DNA of 44,846 nucleotides. It comes from Chloroflexota bacterium. GTDB lineage: Bacteria; Chloroflexota; UBA6077; FW602-bin22; JACPRP01. Of the stretch, positions 32,662 through 42,071 are shown one piece after another. The stretch spans positions 1-44,846 of the forward strand of contig JACPRP010000051.1 of the NCBI GenBank assembly GCA_016189905.1. Direction: 5' to 3'. Below the pieces are notes generated by a model. The model did not search any database and was not told the origin of the DNA. It worked only from the letters and a program-made list of their open reading frames with translations. Each line of letters starts with the position of its first letter. Positions within the stretch are counted from its first letter, which is position 1. The position numbers and the translations under genes are program-made.

Positions 32662-33462
32662 TCACGACCCGGCTGATTGATCCGGTTTCTCGCCCCCGGA
32701 CGCCTTGCCCTTCATGCCCTTCATAAAGGCCGCCACGACGTCGATTGGCACCGGGAATATGATGGTGGAGTTCTTCTCGACGGCGATTTCTGTCAGCGTC
32801 TGCAGGTAGCGCAGTTGCAGGGCCGCGGGCTCAACTTCGATAATCTGCGCTGCCTCTCTCAGGTTTTGTGCGGCCGCCATTTCACCTTCGGCGTGAATGA
32901 TCTTGGCACGCTTCTCGCGCTCGGCCTCAGCCTGCTTGGCCATCGCGCGCTTCATCGTCTCCGGTAACTCGACGTCTTTGACTTCGACCACGCTAACCTT
33001 GATTCCCCAGGGCTCGGTTTGTTCGTCGATTATCTGCTGCAGTCTCAGGTTGATGGCCTCTCTTTGCGAGAGCAGCTCGTCCATTTCCGACTGGCCCAGC
33101 ACGCTGCGGAGCGTCGTCTGCGCGATCTGGAAGGTCGCACGAACGTAGTCCGTCACTTTCACCACCGCGTCCTCGGGACTGATCACTCGAAAGTAGACGA
33201 CCGCGCTCACCCGCACGCTAACGTTATCTCGAGTGATCACCTCCTGCGGCGGAACTTCCATCGTCACCACGCGCAGATCGATCTTTTGCATCCGATCGAT
33301 GAAGGGCACGATCAGAAACAGGCCTGGCCCCCTGGGGCCGACAAGACGTCCCAGTCGAAAAATGACGCCGCGCTCGTACTCCTGAACGATCTTGATTGCC
33401 GCGCTGAGCAGGGGAAGGATTACGACGATGATAACGATCACGATCCAAAGCAATTCCAGCAT
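32662..33462 (-). CDS. Slipin (SPFH/band 7 membrane protein)
   Basis: The 266-residue protein begins at the ATG at 33462, eight nt after AAAGGAGG. The longer frame to 33615 would overlap nfeD and is rejected. One N-terminal membrane segment (about 3-25) is followed by the SPFH domain, with [22 protein letters not shown] in part, and [15 protein letters not shown]. An alanine/glutamate-rich coiled coil ([17 protein letters not shown]) follows. Slipins form oligomers on the membrane and are linked to NfeD-family proteases. The nfeD gene lies directly upstream with a 56-bp gap, the classic pair. The C terminus ([14 protein letters not shown]) is flexible. Confidence 0.92.
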   Translation of the reverse strand: MLELLWIVIVIIVVILPLLSAAIKIVQEYERGVIFRLGRLVGPRGPGLFLIVPFIDRMQKIDLRVVTMEVPPQEVITRDNVSVRVSAVVYFRVISPEDAVVKVTDYVRATFQIAQTTLRSVLGQSEMDELLSQREAINLRLQQIIDEQTEPWGIKVSVVEVKDVELPETMKRAMAKQAEAEREKRAKIIHAEGEMAAAQNLREAAQIIEVEPAALQLRYLQTLTEIAVEKNSTIIFPVPIDVVAAFMKGMKGKASGGEKPDQSAGS

Positions 33463-33518
33463 CGACCATTCCTCCTTTTGAGTTTTTTTGTATGTCAAAG
33501 CCAGCCATGTCCAGCCAG

Positions 33519-34841
33519 CTAGGCTTTGCGCACTAACAACGTGAACCCCTGAAGTCCGACAACCCTGACTCGCGTTCCTGCCGGGATCTGCCCATCTTCG
33601 CACAGGGCGGACCATCTCTCACCCTGCAACAACACTGTGCCCTCCGGGGCGAGGTCGGTCTTCGCCTCGCCTATCGCGCCGATCAAGCCTTCTCGTCCGG
33701 TAACCGCCTGTCTCTGTAACGCCGCTCTCGCCTTGCCCACGACGAATATGAAAAACAACGAGGTGCCGCCAACTGCCCCTGCAATCGTCGTCCATGGGAC
33801 ACTCAGGTACGGCGCGTCGGTGTTCATCATAATCATCGATCCCAGAACCATGGCCAGTATCCCGCCTCCTAGCAGGACTCCGCTGGACTGCACCTTGATC
33901 TCGGCGATGAACAGAATGAAGGCGAACACGATGAGGGCCAGGCCCACATAGTTGACCGGCAGCGTCCCGAGGGAGTAGAAGGCGAGCAGCAGTGAAATGA
34001 CGCCTACGACGCCCGGCAGAATCGACCCGGGACTCGCCAGCTCATAGATTATGGCATTCGTCCCAAGGAATAACAGGATGTAGGCGATATTCGGATCGCT
34101 GATGATGTGTAAGAACTGCTCGATAAAATTCATATCGAGCCGAACGATGCGAGCGTTAGCCGTTTGAACTGGTACCATGCCAGCCGCCAGCTTCACCTGC
34201 CTGCCATCGGCCTGGGCAAGCAGGGATGGTATGTCGTCGGCGACGATGTCGATGGCATTTAGGTCGAGAGATTCTTTCTCAGTCGCGTTGACGCTCTCCC
34301 TCACCATCCTCTCCGCCCATTCTACGTTGCGGCCGCGTATGTCCGCCAAGCCCTTAATGTATGACACCGCGTCGTTAGTGACTTTGGCGATCATATCGTC
34401 ATCTGGCCGCGGACTCTCGTCTTGCCCCGGCTGGCTTTGTCCCATCAATACGGGGTGGGCCGAGCCCATGCTAGTATTCGGTGCCATCGCGGCGACGTGC
34501 GCAGATTGCATAATGAACGCGCCGGCGGAGGCGGCGCGCGATCCAGAGGGATAAACATAAACGATCACCGGTAGTTGGGCGTTGAGGATTCTGAAGATTA
34601 TGGCCCGCATCGAGGTGTCCAGCCCGCCCGGCGTGTTCATCTCTATGACTAACGCGCGAGCACCGTCCCTCTCCGCCGTCGAGATGCCGCGATCGACATA
34701 GCCGGCGACAACCGGGTTGATGATTCCGTCCACGCGCAGGACGTCTACGTGCCCCTCGTCAGCCCTCGCGACCGAGGCGAAGAGGAGCGCGATAATCCAG
34801 AAGACAATCTGCGCGAGCCAAAGGACGCGGAAGACCTTCAT
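33519..34841 (-). CDS. nfeD: NfeD-family membrane serine protease (NfeD1b)
   Basis: This 440-residue protein has a signal peptide or N-terminal membrane segment (about 5-27), then a ClpP-like protease domain with EMNTPGG at about 67-73 and the nucleophile S105 in AASAGAF. A lysine at 153 or 163 is the likely base, as in the archaeal 1510-N protease. Four to six membrane segments follow (about 235-380), then an OB-fold NfeD domain ending near [15 protein letters not shown]. The known archaeal homologue cuts stomatin C termini, which fits the slipin gene just downstream. Its ATG overlaps the hisS stop as ATGA, so nfeD is translated in concert with hisS. Confidence 0.9.
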   Translation of the reverse strand: MKVFRVLWLAQIVFWIIALLFASVARADEGHVDVLRVDGIINPVVAGYVDRGISTAERDGARALVIEMNTPGGLDTSMRAIIFRILNAQLPVIVYVYPSGSRAASAGAFIMQSAHVAAMAPNTSMGSAHPVLMGQSQPGQDESPRPDDDMIAKVTNDAVSYIKGLADIRGRNVEWAERMVRESVNATEKESLDLNAIDIVADDIPSLLAQADGRQVKLAAGMVPVQTANARIVRLDMNFIEQFLHIISDPNIAYILLFLGTNAIIYELASPGSILPGVVGVISLLLAFYSLGTLPVNYVGLALIVFAFILFIAEIKVQSSGVLLGGGILAMVLGSMIMMNTDAPYLSVPWTTIAGAVGGTSLFFIFVVGKARAALQRQAVTGREGLIGAIGEAKTDLAPEGTVLLQGERWSALCEDGQIPAGTRVRVVGLQGFTLLVRKA

Positions 34842-36163
34842 TTTAACACTTCATGTTTGCTCAGCACCCAGTCCACAAGCTCTGCTCGTTCGATCGTCAC
34901 CTGCTCTTCGGTGGCGATGTTCTTGACGATCGCTTTCCCGGTCGCAATTTCATCTGGCCCAAGAATGATGGTGAAAGGTATGCCCTTACGGCTTGCGTAG
35001 CGCAACTGGTTGCCGAGCTTGTCTTTGCCGAGGAAAACCTCGGTATGAATATCGGCCGCTCTGAGCTCAGAGGCAGCCCTCAGACTTTCACCAACCGTAT
35101 CCTGGCTGAAGACAGTCACCAGCGCATACGTCACCGTCTTCATTTCGGGAACGCCGCCAAGGTGAAGCTCTTCAAGAACGTCCACGATGCGCTCCAGGCC
35201 AAGGCTGATGCCCGTCGCCGGCGTGGGGCGGTTTGTGAACAGCCCCACCAGGCCATCGTACCGTCCACCGCCGCAGATGCTGCCGATCTTAGGTTCCTCG
35301 ACGACCGTCTCAAAAATAGGGCCAGTGTAGTAGTCGAGACCACGGACCATCGAGAAATCGACCTCGAAGTTCGACTCGCTGACGCCAAGCCACCGCAGAT
35401 AGCGCACCACTTCGTCGAGCTCATCCACCCCCTGTGCGCCCATCGCAGAGTCGGCCAGCTTTGTCCTGAGCTGAGCGAGAACGACGTCGGCATCGCCCCG
35501 CACCTGGAGCAGATCCAGGAGCCTGGAGATCAGCGGACTATTCAGCCCACATTCCGCGAGCTCCTCTTTCACGCCGTCGATGCCGATCTTGTCCAGCTTG
35601 TCGATGGCGCGGTACACTGCGGGGGCCTGGTCGGGTGATAACCCGATGTACTCGGCGATGGCCGCTAGCATCTTGCGGCTATTGATCTTCGTTTTGAAAT
35701 GCCGAAAGCCCAATCGGCGGAGGGCATCGTATGCCACGCAGACGACCTCGGCATCGGCCAGCGAGCTTGCGCTGCCAACCGTGTCAACATCGCATTGCCA
35801 GAACTCGCGGTAGCGGCCTTTCTGAGGCTTCTCCGCACGCCAGACGGGCGCGATCTGATAACGCTTGAACGGCCGGGCGAGGTCAGGATGAGTGCCGATC
35901 ACGCGCGCCAGCGGCACCGTCAGGTCGTAGCGCAGCCCGATGCGCCTGCCCCCCCTATCCTCAAACTTGTAGATCAGCTTATCGGCCTCATCGCCGTATT
36001 TACCCTCGAGCACTTCGGCGTATTCGATCGCCGGCGTGTCCAGCGGCTCGAAACCGAAGTTCTCGAACACATCGCGCAGCTTCCCTGTCACGTATTGTCG
36101 CAATATCATCCGCTCGGGCAAAAAGTCCCGAGTACCCTTCAGGATTTGTGCCTGAACCGCCAA
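34838..36163 (-). CDS. hisS: Histidyl-tRNA synthetase
   Basis: The protein is a class II synthetase with RGTRDFLPE-type start (LKGTRDFLPE), motif 2 region LRYDLTVPLAR with WRAEKPQKGRYREFWQCDVD, and the histidine-specific RGLDYYTGPIFE. Motif 3 is ATGISLGLERI. The C-terminal anticodon-binding domain covers about 335-435. It charges tRNA-His with histidine. The start is set at the TTG at 36163, giving 441 residues beginning (M)AVQAQILKG. The longer frame to 36208 begins within the predicted -10 box, before the transcript start. The hisD operon is divergent, so the gene pair shares one control region. NfeD follows with a 4-nt overlap. Confidence 0.95.
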   Translation of the reverse strand: MAVQAQILKGTRDFLPERMILRQYVTGKLRDVFENFGFEPLDTPAIEYAEVLEGKYGDEADKLIYKFEDRGGRRIGLRYDLTVPLARVIGTHPDLARPFKRYQIAPVWRAEKPQKGRYREFWQCDVDTVGSASSLADAEVVCVAYDALRRLGFRHFKTKINSRKMLAAIAEYIGLSPDQAPAVYRAIDKLDKIGIDGVKEELAECGLNSPLISRLLDLLQVRGDADVVLAQLRTKLADSAMGAQGVDELDEVVRYLRWLGVSESNFEVDFSMVRGLDYYTGPIFETVVEEPKIGSICGGGRYDGLVGLFTNRPTPATGISLGLERIVDVLEELHLGGVPEMKTVTYALVTVFSQDTVGESLRAASELRAADIHTEVFLGKDKLGNQLRYASRKGIPFTIILGPDEIATGKAIVKNIATEEQVTIERAELVDWVLSKHEVLK

Positions 36164-36207
36164 CTTCTTTTCACGCTCCTTTGCCCGACTGAATGGCTCT
36201 GGCACCA

Positions 36208-36236
36208 AGTATAATGGATGCTATGATCTGTTGCAA
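36208..36236 (-). promoter_or_regulatory. Promoter of hisS-nfeD-slipin
   Basis: Minus-strand TTGCAA (36231-36236) and TATACT (36208-36213) are 17 bp apart. The start point near 36201 lies downstream of the TTG at 36208, which rules out that codon as the hisS start. It is divergent from the hisD promoter, with 11 bp between the two -35 boxes. Confidence 0.68.
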
Positions 36237-36247
36237 CCCGGCCAACG

Positions 36248-36276
36248 TTGTAGGTAGCAGGCAGATGTGTTATCAT
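36248..36276 (+). promoter_or_regulatory. Promoter of the hisD-hisC-hisB operon
   Basis: TTGTAG (36248-36253) and TATCAT (36271-36276) are 17 bp apart. TGT just before the -10 box makes an extended -10 element. The leader to the hisD start is about 90 nt. No T-box or histidine-rich leader peptide was seen in it. Confidence 0.58.
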
Positions 36277-36372
36277 GTCCGCGCCTGCGTTGGAATCTTG
36301 ACGTAGCGCTGGAAGCTCTCTTCAACCTGATCCGAATCGCTCCACGGCTGGTGGCTGTGAGTATGTGCGCGA

Positions 36373-37728
36373 GTGTGTGATTTGACGATACGAATTATCG
36401 ACGACTTGAAAGAAGCCAGAAATACGGTCTTGCGTCGCCAGCCGCTGGCGACGCAAACCCACCCGCCGCGCGTTGCCCAAAAAGTTCGCGAAGTGTTCGG
36501 CGAGGACCTCACCGCCGAACAGGTCGTCGACGCGATAATTGCCGAAGTAATGGAGAAAGGCGATCCCGCGCTTTTCGATCTGGCGCGCCGCATCGACGGC
36601 GTAGAGCTCGCATCACTTGAAGTGAGCAGGAGACAGATGGAGGACGCGTACTCTCGCGTGCCTCGCGACCTGGTGGACGCGCTGAATGTCGCCGGAGACC
36701 GCATCGCAGACTTTCATCGAAAACAAATCCCGCGCAGTTGGGTGGACTTCTCCGAGGACGGGGCCCTGGGCCAGCTTATACGTCCTTTGGAGCGGGTCGG
36801 ACTTTATTCCCCTGGTGGAACGGCAGATTACCCTTCCACGATCCTAATGCAGGCGATTCCTGCCCGTGTGGCGGGGGTCAAAGAGGTGGTCGTCGCCAGC
36901 CCACCGCGGAACGGCGGGACGCCGTCGGACTTAACCCTGGTAGCCTGCGGCATCGCCGGGGTCGACCGCGTTTTTGCGATTGGCGGGGCTCAGGCAATCG
37001 CGGCCCTGGCGTTTGGAACGGCGTCGATTCCTAAGGTCGACAAGATACTCGGCCCGGGCAACATCTTCGTCGCGTTGGCCAAGCGGAAGCTGTTCGGCAC
37101 CGTGGGTATCGACCAGGTGGCCGGTCCGACCGAGACGGTTATTATCGCCGACGACACGGCGACCCCGGCCACGGTCGCGGCGGACTTGCTGGCCCAGGCG
37201 GAACACGATGCGCTCGCCTCGGCACTTTTGCTCACTCCGAGCAGGCACCTGGCGGAGGCGGTGCGGGGGGAAGTCGAGAAGCGGTTGACGGGGCTCAGCA
37301 GAGCCACAATTGCCGCTGAGTCGTTGGCGTCAAACGGCGCCATTGTGGTCGTGGAAAGCGTTGGGCAGGCCGTCGAGCTCGCCAACGAGTACGCTCCGGA
37401 GCACCTGTGTCTTTTGGTCGCGGATGGATGGGCTCACCTCGGCATGATTCGCAACGCGGGCGGCATATTCCTGGGAGAAGGCTCCCCTGAGGTGATCGGG
37501 GACTATAGCGCCGGCCCGAGTCACGTGATGCCGACGAGCGGGACGGCTCGGTTCTCGTCGCCGGTAAACGTCTTTGACTTCGTCAAGATCACCAGCCTCA
37601 TCGCGCTGGCGAGCGAGACGACGCAGAGACTCAGTCGGGCGACGATCAGCATCGCCGAAGCCGAGGGCTTGACGGCGCACGCCGAGGCGATGCGCTGTCG
37701 TGCTGGTGAGGTTGACGAAAATGGATAA
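36373..37728 (+). CDS. hisD: Histidinol dehydrogenase
   Basis: The 451-residue product carries the HisD marks: LYSPGGTADYPSTILM, GGAQAIAALAFGT, DKILGPGNIFVALAKR, VAGPTETVIIAD, the zinc-binding AQAEHDALAS and the C-terminal EYAPEHLCL. The enzyme makes the last two steps of histidine synthesis, histidinol to histidine with NAD. The gene starts at a GTG at 36373. A TTG at 36382 would also serve, and neither has a clear ribosome site. It is the first gene of hisDCB and overlaps hisC by 8 nt. Other his genes (hisG, hisA, hisF, hisH, hisIE) are not in the window. Confidence 0.95.
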   Translation: MCDLTIRIIDDLKEARNTVLRRQPLATQTHPPRVAQKVREVFGEDLTAEQVVDAIIAEVMEKGDPALFDLARRIDGVELASLEVSRRQMEDAYSRVPRDLVDALNVAGDRIADFHRKQIPRSWVDFSEDGALGQLIRPLERVGLYSPGGTADYPSTILMQAIPARVAGVKEVVVASPPRNGGTPSDLTLVACGIAGVDRVFAIGGAQAIAALAFGTASIPKVDKILGPGNIFVALAKRKLFGTVGIDQVAGPTETVIIADDTATPATVAADLLAQAEHDALASALLLTPSRHLAEAVRGEVEKRLTGLSRATIAAESLASNGAIVVVESVGQAVELANEYAPEHLCLLVADGWAHLGMIRNAGGIFLGEGSPEVIGDYSAGPSHVMPTSGTARFSSPVNVFDFVKITSLIALASETTQRLSRATISIAEAEGLTAHAEAMRCRAGEVDENG

Positions 37729-38833
37729 CGAATCGCGAATCCGTGGTCTGATAAGGCCGGATATCTGGGATATAGACCCTTACGCTGCCGTGGAACCGGT
37801 GGAGAGGCTGGCCGCTCGCGTTGGGGTGCCGGTGGAACAAGTGATCAAGCTCGATGCTAACGAGAACCCTTATGGCTGCTCGCCCGAAGTGCAGCGAGCG
37901 CTGGCTTCGTTCAGCAGGTATCATATCTACCCTGACCCGCTGTGCAGTGAGATGCAAGAAATCTTGCAGCGCTACACTGGCGCGGCAGCGGACCGCATAC
38001 TGATCGGCAGTGGCTCCGACGAGATCATCGACATTCTTATGCGGCTTTTCCTGAGACCGGGGGATAAGGTCATCGTCTGTCCGCCAACTTTTGGCTACTA
38101 TCAGTCCTCGGCGGCTTTCTGCGCCGCCGAGCTTGTCCGTGTGCCACGGCAAGGCGATTATGGTATCGATGTCGATGGGGTTGTGCAGGCAGTCGACGGA
38201 GCCACCAAGCTCATTTTCATCGCTTCGCCGAACAATCCGACCGGCAATACTATTGGCGAACACGAGCTGCGCGTGATGCTGGAGACTGGCGTCGCCGTCG
38301 TGGTGGACGAGGCCTACGCCGAGTTCTCGGGCAAGACGGTCCTGCCGTTGACGGACGAGCATGACAACTTGATCGTGCTGCGCACCTTCAGCAAATGGGC
38401 CGGCCTGGCGGGACTGCGCTTCGGCTATGGTATTCTGCCGATGGTCCTGGTCCAGCAAGCCATCAAGATGAAGCCGCCATATAATGTCAACCTGGCGGCG
38501 CAGATCGCCGTTAAGGCGTCGCTGGAAGATATCGAGAACCTTATAGACAGAGTTAATACCATCCGCGGCGAGCGCGAGCGGCTTTACAACGGGCTCAAGG
38601 AGCTGGATTACCTTCTCCCTCACCCATCGGAGGCTAACTTCATTCTTTGCAGGGTCGTCCGCGGGGGGCTGGGGCGCGTGCGGCAGGCGCTGGAGGGTCG
38701 GGGGATTTTCGTGCGCTACTATAGTGATCCACTGCTCGATGGTTGTTTGCGCATCAGCGTAGGAACACCGGACCAGAACGCCGTTGTGCTGGAGAGGCTG
38801 AGGGAGATAGGCTCGGCGCTAACGGACGAGTGA
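37721..38833 (+). CDS. hisC: Histidinol-phosphate aminotransferase
   Basis: This 370-residue protein is a class I/II PLP aminotransferase. DANENPYG lies near the N terminus, ASPNNPTGN and VVDEAYAEFSG hold the PLP-contact Asn, Asp and Tyr, and TFSKWAGLAGLRFGYG holds the PLP lysine. The C-terminal arginine is in GCLRISVGT. It converts imidazole acetol phosphate to histidinol phosphate. The ATG at 37721 lies inside the last codons of hisD, with GTGAGG nine nt upstream. The longer frame from 37700 is not needed. The gene is 21 bp before hisB. Confidence 0.94.
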   Translation: MDNESRIRGLIRPDIWDIDPYAAVEPVERLAARVGVPVEQVIKLDANENPYGCSPEVQRALASFSRYHIYPDPLCSEMQEILQRYTGAAADRILIGSGSDEIIDILMRLFLRPGDKVIVCPPTFGYYQSSAAFCAAELVRVPRQGDYGIDVDGVVQAVDGATKLIFIASPNNPTGNTIGEHELRVMLETGVAVVVDEAYAEFSGKTVLPLTDEHDNLIVLRTFSKWAGLAGLRFGYGILPMVLVQQAIKMKPPYNVNLAAQIAVKASLEDIENLIDRVNTIRGERERLYNGLKELDYLLPHPSEANFILCRVVRGGLGRVRQALEGRGIFVRYYSDPLLDGCLRISVGTPDQNAVVLERLREIGSALTDE

Positions 38834-38854
38834 TGCGGTTTTGGGGAAGATAAG

Positions 38855-39448
38855 ATGAGCGCGAGGAAAGCAAGCGTAACCAGGGAGACGAAAGAGACCT
38901 CGGTGTCCGTCGAGCTCGATATCGACGGGGTTGGCGCTGCCGACGTAAACACTGGCGTTGGCTTTCTCGATCACCTTCTTGCACAGTTGGCGAAGCACGG
39001 TCTTTTCGATCTCACGGTGCGTGCCAAAGGCGATCTGCACATCGATCCGCACCATACTGTCGAGGATGTGGCGGTCACGCTCGGTCGAGCCATCGATCGA
39101 GCGCTGGGAGAGCGCAAGGGGATCGTCCGCATGGCGCACGCCGTCGTGCCTTTGGATGAGAGCCTATCCTTCGTCGCCATCGATATCAGTGGGCGAGGCT
39201 ACGCGATGGTCGATTTGCCTCTGTCGAGCCCGGGGGTCGGCGACTTGCCGTCGAGCTTGATTCGCCATTTCGTCGAGTCACTGGCGCTAGAGGCACGTAT
39301 GAACGTGCACGTACGATTGCTGGCGGGTCTGGACGATCATCACAAGGCAGAGGCGACATTCAAGGCGTTAGCCCGTGCCCTCGACGAAGCGACGAAAAAC
39401 GATCCTCGCAGAATCGGCGACGTCCCGAGCACCAAGGGCGTGATCTAA
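38855..39448 (+). CDS. hisB: Imidazoleglycerol-phosphate dehydratase
   Basis: The 197-residue single-domain protein has all IGPD signatures: GFLDHLLAQLAKHG, DPHHTVEDVA and DDHHKAEATFKALARAL, with the metal-binding histidines intact. It dehydrates imidazole glycerol phosphate in histidine synthesis and is not fused to histidinol phosphatase. The ATG at 38855 follows GGGGAAG. It is the last gene of the his operon. Its stop codon overlaps that of the convergent purS by 4 nt and no terminator separates the two operons. Confidence 0.95.
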   Translation: MSARKASVTRETKETSVSVELDIDGVGAADVNTGVGFLDHLLAQLAKHGLFDLTVRAKGDLHIDPHHTVEDVAVTLGRAIDRALGERKGIVRMAHAVVPLDESLSFVAIDISGRGYAMVDLPLSSPGVGDLPSSLIRHFVESLALEARMNVHVRLLAGLDDHHKAEATFKALARALDEATKNDPRRIGDVPSTKGVI

Positions 39449-39690
39449 GACTCCAACTCGAACCGAAAATCCTCTATCACTGGATTGGCAAGGAGTTTGG
39501 TGCACATCTGCTGCACCGCCGTCCCTGCCGCCCTGCGGTCCTCGGCTTCGAGCCTGATCTCGATGTACTTCCCCGCGCGGACGCTTTGCACACCTTGAAA
39601 CCCTAGCGTGTGCAGGCCTCCTCTAATCGCCAGCCCCTGCGGGTCGTTCACCACGGGCTTCAAAGTTATGTAAATCTTAGCAAGCCACAT
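39445..39690 (-). CDS. purS: Phosphoribosylformylglycinamidine synthase subunit PurS
   Basis: This 81-residue protein starts MWLAKIYITLKPVVNDPQG, the standard PurS start, followed by LGFQGVQSVRAGKYIEI. PurS bridges PurL and PurQ in the FGAM synthase complex of the fourth purine step. The ATG at 39690 is preferred to the GTG at 39699 because AGAGG lies eight nt upstream. It is the last gene of purB-purC-purS. The usual next genes purQ and purL are missing, because the convergent his operon begins exactly at its stop codon, so these partners must be elsewhere. Confidence 0.92.
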   Translation of the reverse strand: MWLAKIYITLKPVVNDPQGLAIRGGLHTLGFQGVQSVRAGKYIEIRLEAEDRRAAGTAVQQMCTKLLANPVIEDFRFELES

Positions 39691-39710
39691 GCCCTTCACC
39701 TCTAACCGTC

Positions 39711-40616
39711 CTATCGTTTCTCAAACAATGGCTTGCCCACGATCCTGCGGTAAGCCTCGAGGTACTTCGCCCGGGTCTTCTCCACCACTTCTGGCGGTAG
39801 CTGTGGCGCCGGCGGCTCCTTATTCCATCCACTCTCCTCGAGCCAGTCACGAACGAACTGCTTGTCGAAGCTGGGCTGGGACTCGCCGACGCGGTAGGTC
39901 TCGGCTTCCCAGAATCTGGAGGAGTCCGGGGTGAGAAGCTCGTCGATGAGGACGAGCTCGCCGTCGATCAGACCAAACTCCATCTTCGTATCGGCGATGA
40001 TTATCCCGCGTTCTCGCGCCATCGCGGCGGCGTAGCGATACATCTCCAGGCTTTTCTCTTCCAGACGCCTTGCCAGATCGGCGCCAACGGTATCCGCCAG
40101 GACCCTGGTGCTGATGTTCTCGTCATGCCCCTCCGCCGCCTTCGTCGACGGCGTGAACACCGGCTCCGGCAGCTCCTCGCTCTCGCGCAAGCCGGCTGCG
40201 AGGCGCTCGCCGCAGACCGTTCCCGACTGCCGATACTCTGCCCACGCGGACCCCGCCATATAGCCTCGCACGACGCACTCGGCGTCGATGCGTTCGGCCT
40301 TCTTCACAAGCATGGCCCTGTCGCGCAACTGGTCGGTGAATCGTTGGAGACTATCTGGAAAGCTGGCCACATCGGCGGCGATGAGATGGTTCGGTATGAT
40401 GTGTCGCGTCTTCTGGAACCAGAACGCGCTCAATTGAGTGAGGACCGCGCCCTTATCCGGCACACCGTTCGGGAGGATGACGTCGAAGGCCGAGATGCGA
40501 TCGGTAGCGATGATCAGTAGCTCGCTTCCCAAATCGTAGATATCGCGCACCTTGCCCCGCGAATGGTGTTTCAGTCCAGGTAGATTGGTGCTCGTTATTA
40601 TGATATGGTTGACCAA
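39711..40616 (-). CDS. purC: Phosphoribosylaminoimidazole-succinocarboxamide synthase (SAICAR synthase)
   Basis: The 301-residue protein has HSRGKVRDIYDLG at the N-terminal ATP site, ATDRISAFDVILPNGVPDKG, ECVVRGYMAGSAW and IADTKMEFGLIDGELVLIDE, all SAICAR synthase hallmarks. It belongs to the longer yeast-like form of about 300 residues, compared with about 240 in E. coli. It joins CAIR and aspartate in purine synthesis. The start is a TTG at 40616, six nt after AGGAGG. The frame stays open to 40679 but that part overlaps purB. Gaps of 22 and 20 bp to purB and purS suggest one operon. Confidence 0.94.
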   Translation of the reverse strand: MVNHIIITSTNLPGLKHHSRGKVRDIYDLGSELLIIATDRISAFDVILPNGVPDKGAVLTQLSAFWFQKTRHIIPNHLIAADVASFPDSLQRFTDQLRDRAMLVKKAERIDAECVVRGYMAGSAWAEYRQSGTVCGERLAAGLRESEELPEPVFTPSTKAAEGHDENISTRVLADTVGADLARRLEEKSLEMYRYAAAMARERGIIIADTKMEFGLIDGELVLIDELLTPDSSRFWEAETYRVGESQPSFDKQFVRDWLEESGWNKEPPAPQLPPEVVEKTRAKYLEAYRRIVGKPLFEKR

Positions 40617-40638
40617 ACGGTGCCTCCTAACCGTGGCT

Positions 40639-41943
40639 TCAAACGACGCTCTCGAACAGTTGCAGACGCTCGAAGGCAACGTCCACGTGCTTCAGGTAAT
40701 ACTGATAGTCAAACAGGTCTTTCAGCTCGGTTTCCGAGAGGTAGTCCGCTATCCGACTGTCCTGGCGCAGCGCCTCGAAGAAATCGTCGCCATTGTCCCA
40801 GACGCGCATCGCGTTGGCCTGGACGATTTCGTAGGCGCTCTTGCGACTGAGCCCTTTATCGATCAGGGCCAGCAGGACCCTTTGAGAAAAGACGAGCCCT
40901 CCGGTGCGCTCGATATTGCGGTGCATCCGCTCGGGATAGACCTTGAGATTATCGACGACGTAGGCGGTAAGCTGTAGCACATAGTCCAGCAGTCCACATG
41001 CCTCAGGGAAGATTATGCGCTCCGCGGACGAATGGCTGATATCCCGCTCGTGCCAGAGACTCACGTTCTCCATGGCGGCGAGGGCGTGTCCACGGAGGAT
41101 CCGGGAGATGCCGCAGACCCGCTCCGAAAGCACGGGATTGCGCTTGTGCGGCATCGCCGATGAGCCGGTCTGGCCTTCGCCGAACGGCTCTTCGACTTCC
41201 AGGATCTCAGTGCGCTGCAGGCCGCGAATCTCTGTGGCTATCTTCTCTAGGGAGCTGCCGATCAGGGCGAGGGTTGTGACAAACTGCGCGTGCCTGTCGC
41301 GCTGGATGATCTGGCTGGAAACCGGCGCTGGCGTCAGGCCAAGTCTCTGGCACACGAGCTCCTCCACGTCAGGAGGAACAGTCGCGTGTGTTCCCACCGC
41401 GCCTGATATCTTCCCAACGGCCATCTGTCGCTGTGCGTATCTCAGCCGCTCCTGGTTGCGGGCCATTTCGTCGCGCCACATAGCCAGCTTGAACCCGAAG
41501 GTTGTCGGCTCCGCGTGCACGCCGTGCGTTCGGCCGATCATAAGCGTTTGGCGGTGCGCCAGCGCGTGCTTGCCGAGCACAGCTATTAGACTATCGAGGT
41601 CCTTTGCGAGCAGGTCTGCCGCCTCCTGAACCTGCAGGGCGAGACCGGTATCGACGATATCTGACGACGTGAGCCCCAGGTGTAAGAACCGCCCTTCAGA
41701 CCCCAGACTTTCGGTTACCGACATCAAGAATGCCGTCACGTCATGCTGGGTCCGAGCCTCGATCTCCGCCATTCGACTGAGGCTGAAGCTCGCCCGTCGA
41801 ATACTCGGCAGGGCCTCGCGCGGAACGACCCCGAGCTCAGCCCAGGCCTCGCACGCGGCGATCTCGATGTCGAGCCATTTCCGAGCCTTGTTTTCAGCAG
41901 ACCACACCCGAGCCATCTCGGGATGCGAGTACCTTTCAATCAT
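40639..41943 (-). CDS. purB: Adenylosuccinate lyase
   Basis: This 434-residue protein starts MIERYSHPEMARVWSAENK, typical of bacterial PurB, and has GLTSSDIVDTGLALQ, GRTHGVHAEPTTFG and the fumarase/lyase signature GSSAMPHKRNP. It cuts SAICAR to AICAR and adenylosuccinate to AMP. The ATG at 41943 follows GAGG by six nt. The longer frame to 42003 has no ribosome site, runs up to the predicted -10 box, and is rejected. It is the first gene of purB-purC-purS, with a near-consensus promoter at 42013-42041. Confidence 0.95.
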   Translation of the reverse strand: MIERYSHPEMARVWSAENKARKWLDIEIAACEAWAELGVVPREALPSIRRASFSLSRMAEIEARTQHDVTAFLMSVTESLGSEGRFLHLGLTSSDIVDTGLALQVQEAADLLAKDLDSLIAVLGKHALAHRQTLMIGRTHGVHAEPTTFGFKLAMWRDEMARNQERLRYAQRQMAVGKISGAVGTHATVPPDVEELVCQRLGLTPAPVSSQIIQRDRHAQFVTTLALIGSSLEKIATEIRGLQRTEILEVEEPFGEGQTGSSAMPHKRNPVLSERVCGISRILRGHALAAMENVSLWHERDISHSSAERIIFPEACGLLDYVLQLTAYVVDNLKVYPERMHRNIERTGGLVFSQRVLLALIDKGLSRKSAYEIVQANAMRVWDNGDDFFEALRQDSRIADYLSETELKDLFDYQYYLKHVDVAFERLQLFESVV

Positions 41944-42012
41944 TGTTACCCTCAGAACAAGAACCTGACACTGTTGTAAGTTCCAACCGTAGGTTAGCGA
42001 CAAGCCTTAGGC

Positions 42013-42041
42013 ATTATAGCCAATCCCACGATCTTTCTCAA
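42013..42041 (-). promoter_or_regulatory. Promoter of purB-purC-purS
   Basis: Minus-strand TTGAGA (42036-42041) and a perfect TATAAT (42013-42018) are 17 bp apart. The leader to purB is about 60 nt. No PurR-like box or purine riboswitch was recognised in it. It is divergent from the thrS promoter. Confidence 0.72.
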
Positions 42042-42071
42042 GGAAAAAGCAAGAAGCCGACTTTGCTCAAG

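Noticed and set aside
36284..36372. T-box or histidine leader peptide before hisD
   Set aside because: No T-box core sequence and no run of histidine codons behind a ribosome site.
37646..38623. 325-codon open frame antisense to hisC
   Set aside because: It covers hisC on the opposite strand and its composition mirrors the hisC codons.
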